Positions 1 through 13,168 are shown, numbered from the stretch's first letter. The stretch is 64,000 nucleotides of DNA from Maea johnstoni (GCA_963942565.1 OZ012686.1:60296904-60360903), one strand, 5' to 3'. The notes: generated by a model from the sequence alone, not told the origin. Numbers and translations: made by a program.

Positions 1-1079
1 GCTTCACTCGTAGGTCAACCTACCCCAGTTTACTTACTTACTTACTTACTTAGGTGTACTTAGGTGCTAAGCTCGTATATCCACCTACCTCAGTTTAGGT
101 TGAGGTGCATCGCTCCTATGCCCAACTACCCCCGTTAAGGCCAAGGTGATTCACTCGTAGGTCAACCTACCCCAGTTTACTTACTTACTTACTTACTTAG
201 GTGCTACTTAGGTGCTAATCTCGTATATCCACCTACCCCAGTTAAGGCCCCGGTGCTAAGCTCGTATATTCACCTACCCCAGTTTAGGCCGAGGTGCTTC
301 GCTCCTATGCCCACCTACCCCCATTAAGGCCAAGGTGCTTCACTCGTAGGTCAACCTACCCCAGTTTACTAACTTACTTACTTAATTAGGTGCTACTTAG
401 GTGCTAAGCTCGTATATCCACCTACCTCAGTTTAGGTTGAGGTGCTTCGCTCCTATGCCCACCTACCCCCGTTAAGGCCAAGGTGCTTCACTCGTAGGTC
501 AACCTACCCCAGTTTACTTACTTACTTACTTACTTAGGTGCTACTTAGGTGCTAAGCTCGTATATCCACCTACCCCAGTTAAGGCCCCGGTGCTAAGCTC
601 GTATATTCACCTACCCCAGTTTAGGCCGAGGTGCTTCGCTCCTATGCTCACCTACCCCCGTTAAGGCCAAGGTGCTTCACTCGTAGGTCAACCTACCCCA
701 GTTTACTTACTTACTTACTTACTTACTTAGGTGCTACTTAGGTGCTAAGCTCGTATATCCACCTACCTCAGTTTAGGTTGAGGTGCTTCGCTCCTATGCC
801 CACCTACCCCCGTAAAGGCCAAGGTGCTTCACTCGTAGGTCAACCTACCCCAGTTTACTTACTTACTTACTTACTTAGGTGCTACTTAGGTGCTAAGCTT
901 GTATATCCACCTACCCCAGTTAAGGCCCCGGTGCTAAGCTCGTATATTCACCTACCCCAGTTTAGGCCGAGGTGCTTCGCTCCTATGCCCACCTACCCCC
1001 GTTAAGGCCAAGGTGCTTCACTCGTAGGTCAACCTACCCCAGTTTACTTACTTACTTACTTACTTAGGTGCTACTTAGG

Positions 1080-1227
1080 TGCTAAGCTCGTATATCCACC
1101 TACCTCAGTTTAGGTTGAGGTGCTTCGCTCCTATGCCCACCTACCCCCGTTAAGGCCAAGGTGCTTCACTCGTAGGTCAACCTACCCCAGTTTACTTACT
1201 TACTTACTTACTTAGGTGCTACTTAGG
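1080..1227 (+). repeat. Type B composite unit (148 bp), reference copy
   Basis: Clean example of the shorter unit. The submonomers are 1080-1120 (41 bp, TGCTAAGCTC... ending GGTTGAGG), 1121-1161 (41 bp, TGCTTCGCTC... ending GGCCAAGG), 1162-1216 (55 bp, TGCTTCACTC... with five TTAC copies, ending TTAGG), and the 11-bp spacer 1217-1227. All four begin TGCT, and the first three share the core ACCTACC, so the unit itself arose by amplification of one ancestral 41-mer. The GGTTGAGG ending separates B from A. The strand label follows the order in which I describe the unit, not transcription. Confidence 0.95.
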
Positions 1228-1416
1228 TGCTAAGCTCGTATATCCACCTACCCCAGTTAAGGCCCCGGTGCTAAGCTCGTATATTCACCTACCCCAGTTT
1301 AGGCCGAGGTGCTTCGCTCCTATGCCCACCTACCCCCGTTAAGGCCAAGGTGCTTCACTCGTAGGTCAACCTACCCCAGTTTACTTACTTACTTACTTAC
1401 TTAGGTGCTACTTAGG
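1228..1416 (+). repeat. Type A composite unit (189 bp), reference copy
   Basis: Clean example of the longer unit. The submonomers are 1228-1268 (TGCTAAGCTC... ending GGCCCCGG), 1269-1309 (GTATATTCACC form, ending GGCCGAGG), 1310-1350 (TGCTTCGCTC... ending GGCCAAGG), 1351-1405 (55 bp with the TTAC tract) and the spacer 1406-1416. It equals type B plus one extra 41-mer. With the preceding B unit it makes the 337-bp higher-order repeat (148 + 189) that dominates the window. Confidence 0.95.
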
Positions 1417-4400
1417 TGCTAAGCTCGTATATCCACCTACCTCAGTTTAGGTTGAGGTGCTTCGCTCCTATGCCCACCTACCCCCGTTAAGGCCAAGGTG
1501 CTTCACTCGTAGGTCAACCTACCCCAGTTTACTTACTTACTTACTTACGTAGGTGCTACTTAGGTGCTAAGCTCGTATATCCACCTACCCCAGTTAGGGC
1601 CCCGGTGCTAATCTGGTATATTCACCTACCCCAGTTTAGGCCGAGGTGCTTCGCTCCTATGCCCACCTACCCCCGTTAAGGCCAAGGTGCTTCACTCGTA
1701 GGTCAACCTACCCCAGTTTACTTACTTACTTACTTACTTAGGTGTACTTAGGTGCTAAGCTCGTATATCCACCTACCTCAGTTTAGGTTGAGGTGCATCG
1801 CTCCTATGCCCAACTACCCCCGTTAAGGCCAAGGTGATTCACTCGTAGGTCAACCTACCCCAGTTTACTTACTTACTTACTTACTTAGGTGCTACTTAGG
1901 TGCTAATCTCGTATATCCACCTACCCCAGTTAAGGCCCCGGTGCTAAGCTCGTATATTCACCTACCCCAGTTTAGGCCGAGGTGCTTCGCTCCTATGCCC
2001 ACCTACCCCCATTAAGGCCAAGGTGCTTCACTCGTAGGTCAACCTACCCCAGTTTACTAACTTACTTACTTAATTAGGTGCTACTTAGGTGCTAAGCTCG
2101 TATATCCACCTACCTCAGTTTAGGTTGAGGTGCTTCGCTCCTATGCCCACCTACCCCCGTTAAGGCCAAGGTGCTTCACTCGTAGGTCAACCTACCCCAG
2201 TTTACTTACTTACTTACTTACGTAGGTGCTACTTAGGTGCTAAGCTCGTATATCCACCTACCCCAGTTAGGGCCCCGGTGCTAATCTGGTATATTCACCT
2301 ACCCCAGTTTAGGCCGAGGTGCTTCGCTCCTATGCCCACCTACCCCCGTTAAGGCCAAGGTGCTTCACTCGTAGGTCAACCTACCCCAGTTTACTTACTT
2401 ACTTACTTACTTAGGTGTACTTAGGTGCTAAGCTCGTATATCCACCTACCTCAGTTTAGGTTGAGGTGCTTCGCTCCTATGCCCACCTACCCCCGTAAAG
2501 GCCAAGGTGCTTCACTCGTAGGTCAACCTACCCCAGTTTACTTACTTACTTACTTACTTAGGTGCTACTTAGGTGCTAAGCTTGTATATCCACCTACCCC
2601 AGTTAAGGCCCCGGTGCTAAGCTCGTATATTCACCTACCCCAGTTTAGGCCGAGGTGCTTCGCTCCTATGCCCACCTACCCCCGTTAAGGCCAAGGTGCT
2701 TCACTCGTAGGTCAACCTACCCCAGTTTACTTACTTACTTACTTACTTAGGTGCTACTTAGGTGCTAAGCTCGTATATCCACCTACCTCAGTTTAGGTTG
2801 AGGTGCTTCGCTCCTATGCCCACCTACCCCCGTTAAGGCCAAGGTGCTTCACTCGTAGGTCAACCTACCCCAGTTTACTTACTTACTTACTTACTTAGGT
2901 GCTACTTAGGTGCTAAGCTCGTATATCCACCTACCCCAGTTAAGGCCCCGGTGCTAAGCTCGTATATTCACCTACCCCAGTTTAGGCCGAGGTGCTTCGC
3001 TCCTATGCCCACCTACCCCCGTTAAGGCCAAGGTGCTTCACTCGTAGGTCAACCTACCCCAGTTTACTTACTTACTTACTTACTTAGGTGCTACTTAGGT
3101 GCTAAGCTCGTATATCCACCTACCTCAGTTTAGGTTGAGGTGCTTCGCTCCTATGCCCACCTACCCCCGTTAAGGCCAAGGTGCTTCACTCGTAGGTCAA
3201 CCTACCCCAGTTTACTTACTTACTTACTTACGTAGGTGCTACTTAGGTGCTAAGCTCGTATATCCACCTACCCCAGTTAGGGCCCCGGTGCTAATCTGGT
3301 ATATTCACCTACCCCAGTTTAGGCCGAGGTGCTTCGCTCCTATGCCCACCTACCCCCGTTAAGGCCAAGGTGCTTCACTCGTAGGTCAACCTACCCCAGT
3401 TTACTTACTTACTTACTTACTTAGGTGTACTTAGGTGCTAAGCTCGTATATCCACCTACCTCAGTTTAGGTTGAGGTGCATCGCTCCTATGCCCAACTAC
3501 CCCCGTTAAGGCCAAGGTGATTCACTCGTAGGTCAACCTACCCCAGTTTACTTACTTACTTACTTACTTAGGTGCTACTTAGGTGCTAATCTCGTATATC
3601 CACCTACCCCAGTTAAGGCCCCGGTGCTAAGCTCGTATATTCACCTACCCCAGTTTAGGCCGAGGTGCTTCGCTCCTATGCCCACCTACCCCCATTAAGG
3701 CCAAGGTGCTTCACTCGTAGGTCAACCTACCCCAGTTTACTAACTTACTTACTTAATTAGGTGCTACTTAGGTGCTAAGCTCGTATATCCACCTACCTCA
3801 GTTTAGGTTGAGGTGCTTCGCTCCTATGCCCACCTACCCCCGTTAAGGCCAAGGTGCTTCACTCGTAGGTCAACCTACCCCAGTTTACTTACTTACTTAC
3901 TTACGTAGGTGCTACTTAGGTGCTAAGCTCGTATATCCACCTACCCCAGTTAGGGCCCCGGTGCTAATCTGGTATATTCACCTACCCCAGTTTAGGCCGA
4001 GGTGCTTCGCTCCTATGCCCACCTACCCCCGTTAAGGCCAAGGTGCTTCACTCGTAGGTCAACCTACCCCAGTTTACTTACTTACTTACTTACTTAGGTG
4101 TACTTAGGTGCTAAGCTCGTATATCCACCTACCTCAGTTTAGGTTGAGGTGCATCGCTCCTATGCCCAACTACCCCCGTTAAGGCCAAGGTGATTCACTC
4201 GTAGGTCAACCTACCCCAGTTTACTTACTTACTTACTTACTTAGGTGCTACTTAGGTGCTAATCTCGTATATCCACCTACCCCAGTTAAGGCCCCGGTGC
4301 TAAGCTCGTATATTCACCTACCCCAGTTTAGGCCGAGGTGCTTCGCTCCTATGCCCACCTACCCCCATTAAGGCCAAGGTGCTTCACTCGTAGGTCAACC

Positions 4401-6469
4401 TACCCCAGTTTACTAACTTACTTACTTAATTAGGTGCTACTTAGGTGCTAAGCTCGTATATCCACCTACCTCAGTTTAGGTTGAGGTGCTTCGCTCCTAT
4501 GCCCACCTACCCCCGTTAAGGCCAAGGTGCTTCACTCGTAGGTCAACCTACCCCAGTTTACTTACTTACTTACTTACTTAGGTGCTACTTAGGTGCTAAG
4601 CTCGTATATCCACCTACCCCAGTTAAGGCCCCGGTGCTAAGCTCGTATATTCACCTACCCCAGTTTAGGCCGAGGTGCTTCGCTCCTATGCTCACCTACC
4701 CCCGTTAAGGCCAAGGTGCTTCACTCGTAGGTCAACCTACCCCAGTTTACTTACTTACTTACTTACTTACTTAGGTGCTACTTAGGTGTTAAGCTCGTAT
4801 ATCCACCTACCTCAGTTTAGGTTGAGGTGCATCGCTCCTATGCCCAACTACCCCCGTTAAGGCCAAGGTGATTCACTCGTAGGTCAACCTACCCCAGTTT
4901 ACTTACTTACTTACTTACTTAGGTGCTACTTAGGTGCTAAGCTCGTATATCCACCTACCCCAGTTAAGGCCCCGGTGCTAAGCTCGTATATTCACCTACC
5001 CCAGTTTAGGCCGAGGTGCTTCGCTCCTATGCTCACCTACCCCCGTTAAGGCCAAGGTGCTTCACTCGTAGGTCAACCTACCCCAGTTTACTTACTTACT
5101 TACTTACTTACTTAGGTGCTACTTAGGTGCTAAGCTCGTATATCCACCTACCTCAGTTTAGGTTGAGGTGCTTCGCTCCTATGCCCACCTACCCCCGTTA
5201 AGGCCAAGGTGCTTCACTCGTAGGTCAACCTACCCCAGTTTACTTACTTACTTACTTACTTAGGTGCTACTTAGGTGCTAAGCTCGTATATCCACCTACC
5301 CCAGTTAAGGCCCCGGTGCTAAGCTCGTATATTCACCTACCCCAGTTTAGGCCGAGGTGCTTCGCTCCTATGCCCACCTACCCCCGTTAAGGCCAAGGTG
5401 CTTCACTCGTAGGTCAACCTACCCCAGTTTACTTACTTACATACTTACTTAGGTGCTACTTAGGTGCTAAGCTCGTATATCCACCTACCTCAGTTTAGGT
5501 TGAGGTGCTTCGCTCCTATGCCCACCTACCCCCGTTAAGGCCAAGGTGCTTCACTCGTAGGTCAACCTACCCCAGTTTACTTACTTACTTACTTACGTAG
5601 GTGCTACTTAGGTGCTAAGCTCGTATATCCACCTACCCCAGTTAGGGCCCCGGTGCTAATCTGGTATATTCACCTACCCCAGTTTAGGCCGAGGTGCTTC
5701 GCTCCTATGCCCACCTACCCCCGTTAAGGCCAAGGTGCTTCACTCGTAGGTCAACCTACCCCAGTTTACTTACTTACTTACTTACTTAGGTGTACTTAGG
5801 TGCTAAGCTCGTATATCCACCTACCTCAGTTTAGGTTGAGGTGCATCGCTCCTATGCCCAACTACCCCCGTTAAGGCCAAGGTGATTCACTCGTAGGTCA
5901 ACCTACCCCAGTTTACTTACTTACTTACTTACTTAGGTGCTACTTAGGTGCTAATCTCGTATATCCACCTACCCCAGTTAAGGCCCCGGTGCTAAGCTCG
6001 TATATTCACCTACCCCAGTTTAGGCCGAGGTGCTTCGCTCCTATGCCCACCTACCCCCATTAAGGCCAAGGTGCTTCACTCGTAGGTCAACCTACCCCAG
6101 TTTACTAACTTACTTACTTAATTAGGTGCTACTTAGGTGCTAAGCTCGTATATCCACCTACCTCAGTTTAGGTTGAGGTGCATCGCTCCTATGCCCAACT
6201 ACCCCCGTTAAGGCCAAGGTGATTCACTCGTAGGTCAACCTACCCCAGTTTACTTACTTACTTACTTACTTAGGTGCTACTTAGGTGCTAAGCTCGTATA
6301 TCCACCTACCCCAGTTAAGGCCCCGGTGCTAAGCTCGTATATTCACCTACCCCAGTTTAGGCCGAGGTGCTTCGCTCCTATGCTCACCTACCCCCGTTAA
6401 GGCCAAGGTGCTTCACTCGTAGGTCAACCTACCCCAGTTTACTTACTTACTTACTTACTTACTTAGGTG

Positions 6470-8529
6470 CTACTTAGGTGCTAAGCTCGTATATCCACCT
6501 ACCTCAGTTTAGGTTGAGGTGCTTCGCTCCTATGCCCACCTACCCCCGTAAAGGCCAAGGTGCTTCACTCGTAGGTCAACCTACCCCAGTTTACTTACTT
6601 ACTTACTTACTTAGGTGCTACTTAGGTGCTAAGCTCGTATATCCACCTACCCCAGTTAAGGCCCCGGTGCTAAGCTCGTATATTCACCTACCCCAGTTTA
6701 GGCCGAGGTGCTTCGCTCCTATGCCCACCTACCCCCGTTAAGGCCAAGGTGCTTCACTCGTAGGTCAACCTACCCCAGTTTACTTACTTACTTACTTACT
6801 TAGGTGCTACTTAGGTGCTAAGCTCGTATATCCACCTACCTCAGTTTAGGTTGAGGTGCTTCGCTCCTATGCCCACCTACCCCCGTTAAGGCCAAGGTGC
6901 TTCACTCGTAGGTCAACCTACCCCAGTTTACTTACTTACTTACTTACTTAGGTGCTACTTAGGTGCTAAGCTCGTATATCCACCTACCCCAGTTAAGGCC
7001 CCGGTGCTAAGCTCATATATTCACCTACCCCAGTTTAGGCCGAGGTGCTTCGCTCCTATGCCCACCTACCCCCGTTAAGGCCAAGGTGCTTCACTCGTAG
7101 GTCAACCTACCCCAGTTTACTCAGTTTAGGTTAAGGTGCTTCGCTCCTATGCCCACCTACCCCCGTTAAGGCCAAGGTGCTTCACTCGTAGGTCAACCTA
7201 CCCCAGTTTACTTACTTACTTACTTACTTAGGTGCTACTTAGGTGCTAAGCTCGTATATCCACCTACCCCAGTTAAGGCCCCGGTGCTAAGCTCGTATAT
7301 TCACCTACCCCAGTTTAGGCCGAGGTGCTTCGCTCCTATGCCCACCTACCCCCGTTAAGGCCACGGTGCTTCACTCGTAGGTCAACCTACCCCAGTTTAC
7401 TTACTTACTTACTTACTTAGGTGCTACTTAGGTGCTAAGCTTGTATATCCACCTACCTCAGTTTAGGTTGAGGTGCTTCGCTCCTATGCCCACCTACCCC
7501 CGTTAAGGCCAAGGTGCTTCACTCGTAGGTCAACCTACCCCAGTTTACTTACTTACTTACTTACTTAGGTGCTACTTAGGTGCTAAGCTCGTATATCCAC
7601 CTACCTCAGTTTAGGTTGAGGTGCTTCGCTCCTATGCCCACCTACCCCCGTTAAGGCCAAGGTGCTTCACTCGTAGGTCAACCTACCCCAGTTTACTTAC
7701 TTACTTACTTACTTAGGTGCTACTTAGGTGCTAAGCTCGTATATCCACCTACCCCAGTTAAGGCCCCGGTGCTAAGCTCATATATTCACCTACCCCAGTT
7801 TAGGCCGAGGTGCTTCGCTCCTATGCCCACCTACCCCCGTTAAGGCCAAGGTGCTTCACTCGTAGGTCAACCTACCCCAGTTTACTCAGTTTAGGTTAAG
7901 GTGCTTCGCTCCTATGCCCACCTACCCCCGTTAAGGCCAAGGTGCTTGACTCGTAGGTCAACATACCCCAGTTTACTTACTTACTTACTTACTTAGGTGC
8001 TACTTAGGTGCTAAGCTCGTATATCCACCTACCCCAGTTAAGGCCCCGGTGCTAAGCTCGTATATTCACCTACCCCAGTTTAGGCCGAGGTGCTTCGCTC
8101 CTATGCCCACCTACCCCCGTTAAGGCCATGGTGCTTCACTCGTAGGTCAACCTACCCCAGTTTACTTACTTACTTACTTACTTAGGTGCTACTTAGGTGC
8201 TAAGCTTGTATATCCACCTACCTCAGTTTAGGTTGAGGTGCTTCGCTCCTATGCCCACCTACCCCCGTTAAGGCCAAGGTGCTTCACTCGTAGGTCAACC
8301 TACCCCAGTTTACTTACTTACTTACTTACTTAGGTGCTACTTAGGTGCTAAGCTCGTATATCCACCTACCCAAGTTAAGGCCCCGGTGCTAAGCTCGTAT
8401 ATTCACCTACCCCAGTTTAGGCCGAGGTGCTTCGCTCCTATGCTCACCTACCCCCGTTAAGGCCAAGGTGCTTCACTCGTAGGTCAACCTACCCCAGTTT
8501 ACTTACTTACTTACTTACTTACTTAGGTG
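6470..8529. repeat. Super-repeat of about 2.06 kb, copy 1
   Basis: First of three adjacent copies. The marker order is CCCGTAAAGG near 6546, GCTCATATATTC at 7011, a fused unit CAGTTTACTCAGTTTAGG near 7115, CCACGG near 7371, a B-B pair with GCTTGTATATCC near 7440, a second GCTCATATATTC at 7776, a second fused unit near 7877, and CTTGACTCG with ACATACCCC near 7946-7970. All recur at +2060 bp in copy 2. Homology extends back to about 6232, so the exact edge is arbitrary. Confidence 0.85.
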
Positions 8530-10606
8530 CTACTTAGGTGCTAAGCTCGTATATCCACCTACCTCAGTTTAGGTTGAGGTGCTTCGCTCCTATGCCCACC
8601 TACCCCCGTAAAGGCCAAGGTGCTTCACTCGTAGGTCAACCTACCCCAGTTTACTTACTTACTTACTTACTTAGGTGCTACTTAGGTGCTAAGCTTGTAT
8701 ATCCACCTACCCCAGTTAAGGCCCCGGTGCTAAGCTCGTATATTCACCTACCCCAGTTTAGGCCGAGGTGCTTCGCTCCTATGCCCACCTACCCCCGTTA
8801 AGGCCAAGGTGCTTCACTCGTAGGTCAACCTACCCCAGTTTACTTACTTACTTACTTACTTAGGTGCTACTTAGGTGCTAAGCTCGTATATCCACCTACC
8901 TCAGTTTAGGTTGAGGTGCTTCGCTCCTATGCCCACCTACCCCCGTTAAGGCCAAGGTGCTTCACTCGTAGGTCAACCTACCCCAGTTTACTTACTTACT
9001 TACTTACTTAGGTGCTACTTAGGTGCTAAGCTCGTATATCCACCTACCCCAGTTAAGGCCCCGGTGCTAAGCTCATATATTCACCTACCCCAGTTTAGGC
9101 CGAGGTGCTTCGCTCCTATGCCCACCTACCCCCGTTAAGGCCAAGGTGCTTCACTCGTAGGTCAACCTACCCCAGTTTACTCAGTTTAGGTTAAGGTGCT
9201 TCGCTCCTATGCCCACCTACCCCCGTTAAGGCCAAGGTGCTTCACTCGTAGGTCAACCTACCCCAGTTTACTTACTTACTTACTTACTTAGGTGCTACTT
9301 AGGTGCTAAGCTCGTATATCCACCTACCCCAGTTAAGGCCCCGGTGCTAAGCTCGTATATTCACCTACCCCAGTTTAGGCCGAGGTGCTTCGCTCCTATG
9401 CCCACCTACCCCCGTTAAGGCCACGGTGCTTCACTCGTAGGTCAACCTACCCCAGTTTACTTACTTACTTACTTACTTAGGTGCTACTTAGGTGCTAAGC
9501 TTGTATATCCACCTACCTCAGTTTAGGTTGAGGTGCTTCGCTCCTATGCCCACCTACCCCCGTTAAGGCCAAGGTGCTTCACTCGTAGGTCAACCTACCC
9601 CAGTTTACTTACTTACTTACTTACTTAGGTGCTACTTAGGTGCTAAGCTCGTATATCCACCTACCTCAGTTTAGGTTGAGGTGCTTCGCTCCTATGCCCA
9701 CCTACCCCCGTTAAGGCCAAGGTGCTTCACTCGTAGGTCAACCTACCCCAGTTTACTTACTTACTTACTTACTTAGGTGCTACTTAGGTGCTAAGCTCGT
9801 ATATCCACCTACCCCAGTTAAGGCCCCGGTGCTAAGCTCATATATTCACCTACCCCAGTTTAGGCCGAGGTGCTTCGCTCCTATGCCCACCTACCCCCGT
9901 TAAGGCCAAGGTGCTTCACTCGTAGGTCAACCTACCCCAGTTTACTCAGTTTAGGTTAAGGTGCTTCGCTCCTATGCCCACCTACCCCCGTTAAGGCCAA
10001 GGTGCTTGACTCGTAGGTCAACATACCCCAGTTTACTTACTTACTTACTTACTTAGGTGCTACTTAGGTGCTAAGCTCGTATATCCACCTACCCCAGTTA
10101 AGGCCCCGGTGCTAAGCTCGTATATTCACCTACCCCAGTTTAGGCCGAGGTGCTTCGCTCCTATGCCCACCTACCCCCGTTAAGGCCATGGTGCTTCACT
10201 CGTAGGTCAACCTACCCCAGTTTACTTACTTACTTACTTACTTAGGTGCTACTTAGGTGCTAAGCTTGTATATCCACCTACCTCAGTTTAGGTTGAGGTG
10301 CTTCGCTCCTATGCCCACCTACCCCCGTTAAGGCCAAGGTGCTTCACTCGTAGGTCAACCTACCCCAGTTTACTTACTTACTTACTTACTTAGGTGCTAC
10401 TTAGGTGCTAAGCTCGTATATCCACCTACCCCAGTTAAGGCCCCGGTGCTAAGCTCGTATATTCACCTACCCCAGTTTAGGCCGAGGTGCTTCGCTCCTG
10501 TGTCCACCTACCTCAGTTTAGGCCGAGGTGCTTCGCTCGTATGTCTACCTACCCCCGTTAAGGCCAAGGTGCTTCGCTCGTAGGTCAACCTACCCCAGTT
10601 TACTTT

Positions 10607-10645
<39 letters not shown>

Positions 10646-10654
10646 TCATAGGTG
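8530..10654. repeat. Super-repeat of about 2.12 kb, copy 2
   Basis: Matches copy 1 at a constant offset of 2060 bp with very few substitutions (for example AAGCTTGTAT instead of AAGCTCGTAT near 8692). At its right end it gains a type C unit: CTCCTGTGTCC at 10494, an extra 41-mer, and a long TTAC tract ending TTTCATAGG near 10651. This makes it about 65 bp longer than copy 1. That extra unit is shared with copy 3. Confidence 0.85.
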
Positions 10655-12731
10655 CTACTTAGGTGCTAAGCTCGTATATCCACCTACCTCAGTTTAGGTT
10701 GAGGTGCTTCGCTCCTATGCCCACCTACCCCCGTAAAGGCCAAGGTGCTTCACTCGTAGGTCAACCTACCCCAGTTTACTTACTTACTTACTTACTTAGG
10801 TGCTACTTAGGTGCTAAGCTTGTATATCCACCTACCCCAGTTAAGGCCCCGGTGCTAAGCTCGTATATTCACCTACCCCAGTTTAGGCCGAGGTGCTTCG
10901 CTCCTATGCCCACCTACCCCCGTTAAGGCCAAGGTGCTTCACTCGTAGGTCAACCTACCCCAGTTTACTTACTTACTTACTTACTTAGGTGCTACTTAGG
11001 TGCTAAGCTCGTATATCCACCTACCTCAGTTTAGGTTGAGGTGCTTCGCTCCTATGCCCACCTACCCCCGTTAAGGCCAAGGTGCTTCACTCGTAGGTCA
11101 ACCTACCCCAGTTTACTTACTTACTTACTTACTTAGGTGCTACTTAGGTGCTAAGCTCGTATATCCACCTACCCCAGTTAAGGCCCCGGTGCTAAGCTCA
11201 TATATTCACCTACCCCAGTTTAGGCCGAGGTGCTTCGCTCCTATGCCCACCTACCCCCGTTAAGGCCAAGGTGCTTCACTCGTAGGTCAACCTACCCCAG
11301 TTTACTCAGTTTAGGTTAAGGTGCTTCGCTCCTATGCCCACCTACCCCCGTTAAGGCCAAGGTGCTTCACTCGTAGGTCAACCTACCCCAGTTTACTTAC
11401 TTACTTACTTACTTAGGTGCTACTTAGGTGCTAAGCTCGTATATCCACCTACCCCAGTTAAGGCCCCGGTGCTAAGCTCGTATATTCACCTACCCCAGTT
11501 TAGGCCGAGGTGCTTCGCTCCTATGCCCACCTACCCCCGTTAAGGCCACGGTGCTTCACTCGTAGGTCAACCTACCCCAGTTTACTTACTTACTTACTTA
11601 CTTAGGTGCTACTTAGGTGCTAAGCTTGTATATCCACCTACCTCAGTTTAGGTTGAGGTGCTTCGCTCCTATGCCCACCTACCCCCGTTAAGGCCAAGGT
11701 GCTTCACTCGTAGGTCAACCTACCCCAGTTTACTTACTTACTTACTTACTTAGGTGCTACTTAGGTGCTAAGCTTGTATATCCACCTACCTAAGTTTAGG
11801 TTGAGGTGCTTCGCTCCTATGCCCACCTACCCCCGTTAAGGCCAAGGTGCTTCACTCGTAGGTCAACCTACCCCAGTTTACTTACTTACTTACTTACTTA
11901 GGTGCTACTTAGGTGCTAAGCTCGTATATCCACCTACCCCAGTTAAGGCCCCGGTGCTAAGCTCATATATTCACCTACCCCAGTTTAGGCCGAGGTGCTT
12001 CGCTCCTATGCCCACCTACCCCCGTTAAGGCCAAGGTGCTTCACTCGTAGGTCAACCTACCCCAGTTTACTCAGTTTAGGTTAAGGTGCTTCGCTCCTAT
12101 GCCCACCTACCCCCGTTAAGGCCAAGGTGCTTCACTCGTAGGTCAACATACCCCAGTTTACTTACTTACTTACTTACTTAGGTGCTACTTAGGTGCTAAG
12201 CTCGTATATCCACCTACCCCAGTTAAGGCCCCGGTGCTAAGCTCGTATATTCACCTACCCCAGTTTAGGCCGAGGTGCTTCGCTCCTATGCCCACCTACC
12301 CCCGTTAAGGCCATGGTGCTTCACTCGTAGGTCAACCTACCCCAGTTTACTTACTTACTTACTTACTTAGGTGCTACTTAGGTGCTAAGCTTGTATATCC
12401 ACCTACCTCAGTTTAGGTTGAGGTGCTTCGCTCCTATGCCCACCTACCCCCGTTAAGGCCAAGGTGCTTCACTCGTAGGTCAACCTACCCCAGTTTACTT
12501 ACTTACTTACTTACTTAGGTGCTACTTAGGTGCTAAGCTCGTATATCCACCTACCCCAGTTAAGGCCCCGGTGCTAAGCTCGTATATTCACCTACCCCAG
12601 TTTAGGCCGAGGTGCTTCGCTCCTGTGTCCACCTACCTCAGTTTAGGCCGAGGTGCTTCGCTCGTATGTCTACCTACCCCCGTTAAGGCCAAGGTGCTTC
12701 GCTCGTAGGTCAACCTACCCCAGTTTACTTT

Positions 12732-12770
<39 letters not shown>

Positions 12771-12779
12771 TCATAGGTG
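10655..12779. repeat. Super-repeat of about 2.12 kb, copy 3
   Basis: Matches copy 2 at a constant offset of 2125 bp: fused units at about 11302 and 12067, CCACGG at 11546, CCATGG at 12311, CTCCTGTGTCC near 12620. Differences are few; CTTGACTCG of copies 1 and 2 is CTTCACTCG here, while the adjacent ACATACCCC is kept. Its final part was duplicated again in the 1687-bp event that follows. Confidence 0.83.
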
Positions 12780-13137
12780 CTACTTAGGTGCTAAGCTCGT
12801 ATATCCACCTACCTCAGTTTAGGTTGAGGTGCTTTGCTCCTCTGTCCATCTACCCCCGTTAAGGCCAAGGTGCTTCACTTATAGGTCAACCTACCCCAGT
12901 TTACTTACTTACTTACTTACTTAGGTGCTACTTAGGTGCTAAGCTCGTATATCCACCTACCCCAGTTAAGGCCCCGGTGCTAAGCTCGTATATTCACCTA
13001 CCCCAGTTTAGGCCGAGGTGCTTCGCTCCTATGTCCACCTACCTCAGTTTAGGCCGAGGTGCTTCGCTCGTATGTCCACCTACCCCGGTGAAGGCCAAGG
13101 TGCTTCGCTCCTAGGTCAACCTTCCCCAGTTTACTTT

Positions 13138-13168
<31 letters not shown>

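Larger units (their letters stand above)
1..6230. repeat. Domain I: A/B array with about 1.68-kb super-period
   Basis: A private marker, a tract beginning TTTACTAAC and ending TTAATTAGG, recurs with its G at 364, 2052, 3734, 4408 and 6100. The spacings are 1688, 1682, 674 and 1692 bp, that is five, five, two and five 337-bp units within TTAC-length noise. Linked variants travel with it: GTGCATCGCTCC with CCCAACTACC, GGTGATTCACTC, and GCTAATCTCG. The block therefore spread as multi-unit segments rather than single 337-bp units. Confidence 0.8.

Noticed and set aside
742-1005. Recurrent 87-residue open frames (also at 2425, 6478, 8538, 10663, 16758 and 22387) and similar 60-96 residue frames
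   Set aside because: They start at GTG, have no ATG, translate satellite submonomers and TTAC tracts (LLTYLLTY), and recur only because the DNA repeats. The 41-bp period is not a multiple of three, so the frame changes with every submonomer. No coding constraint is visible.
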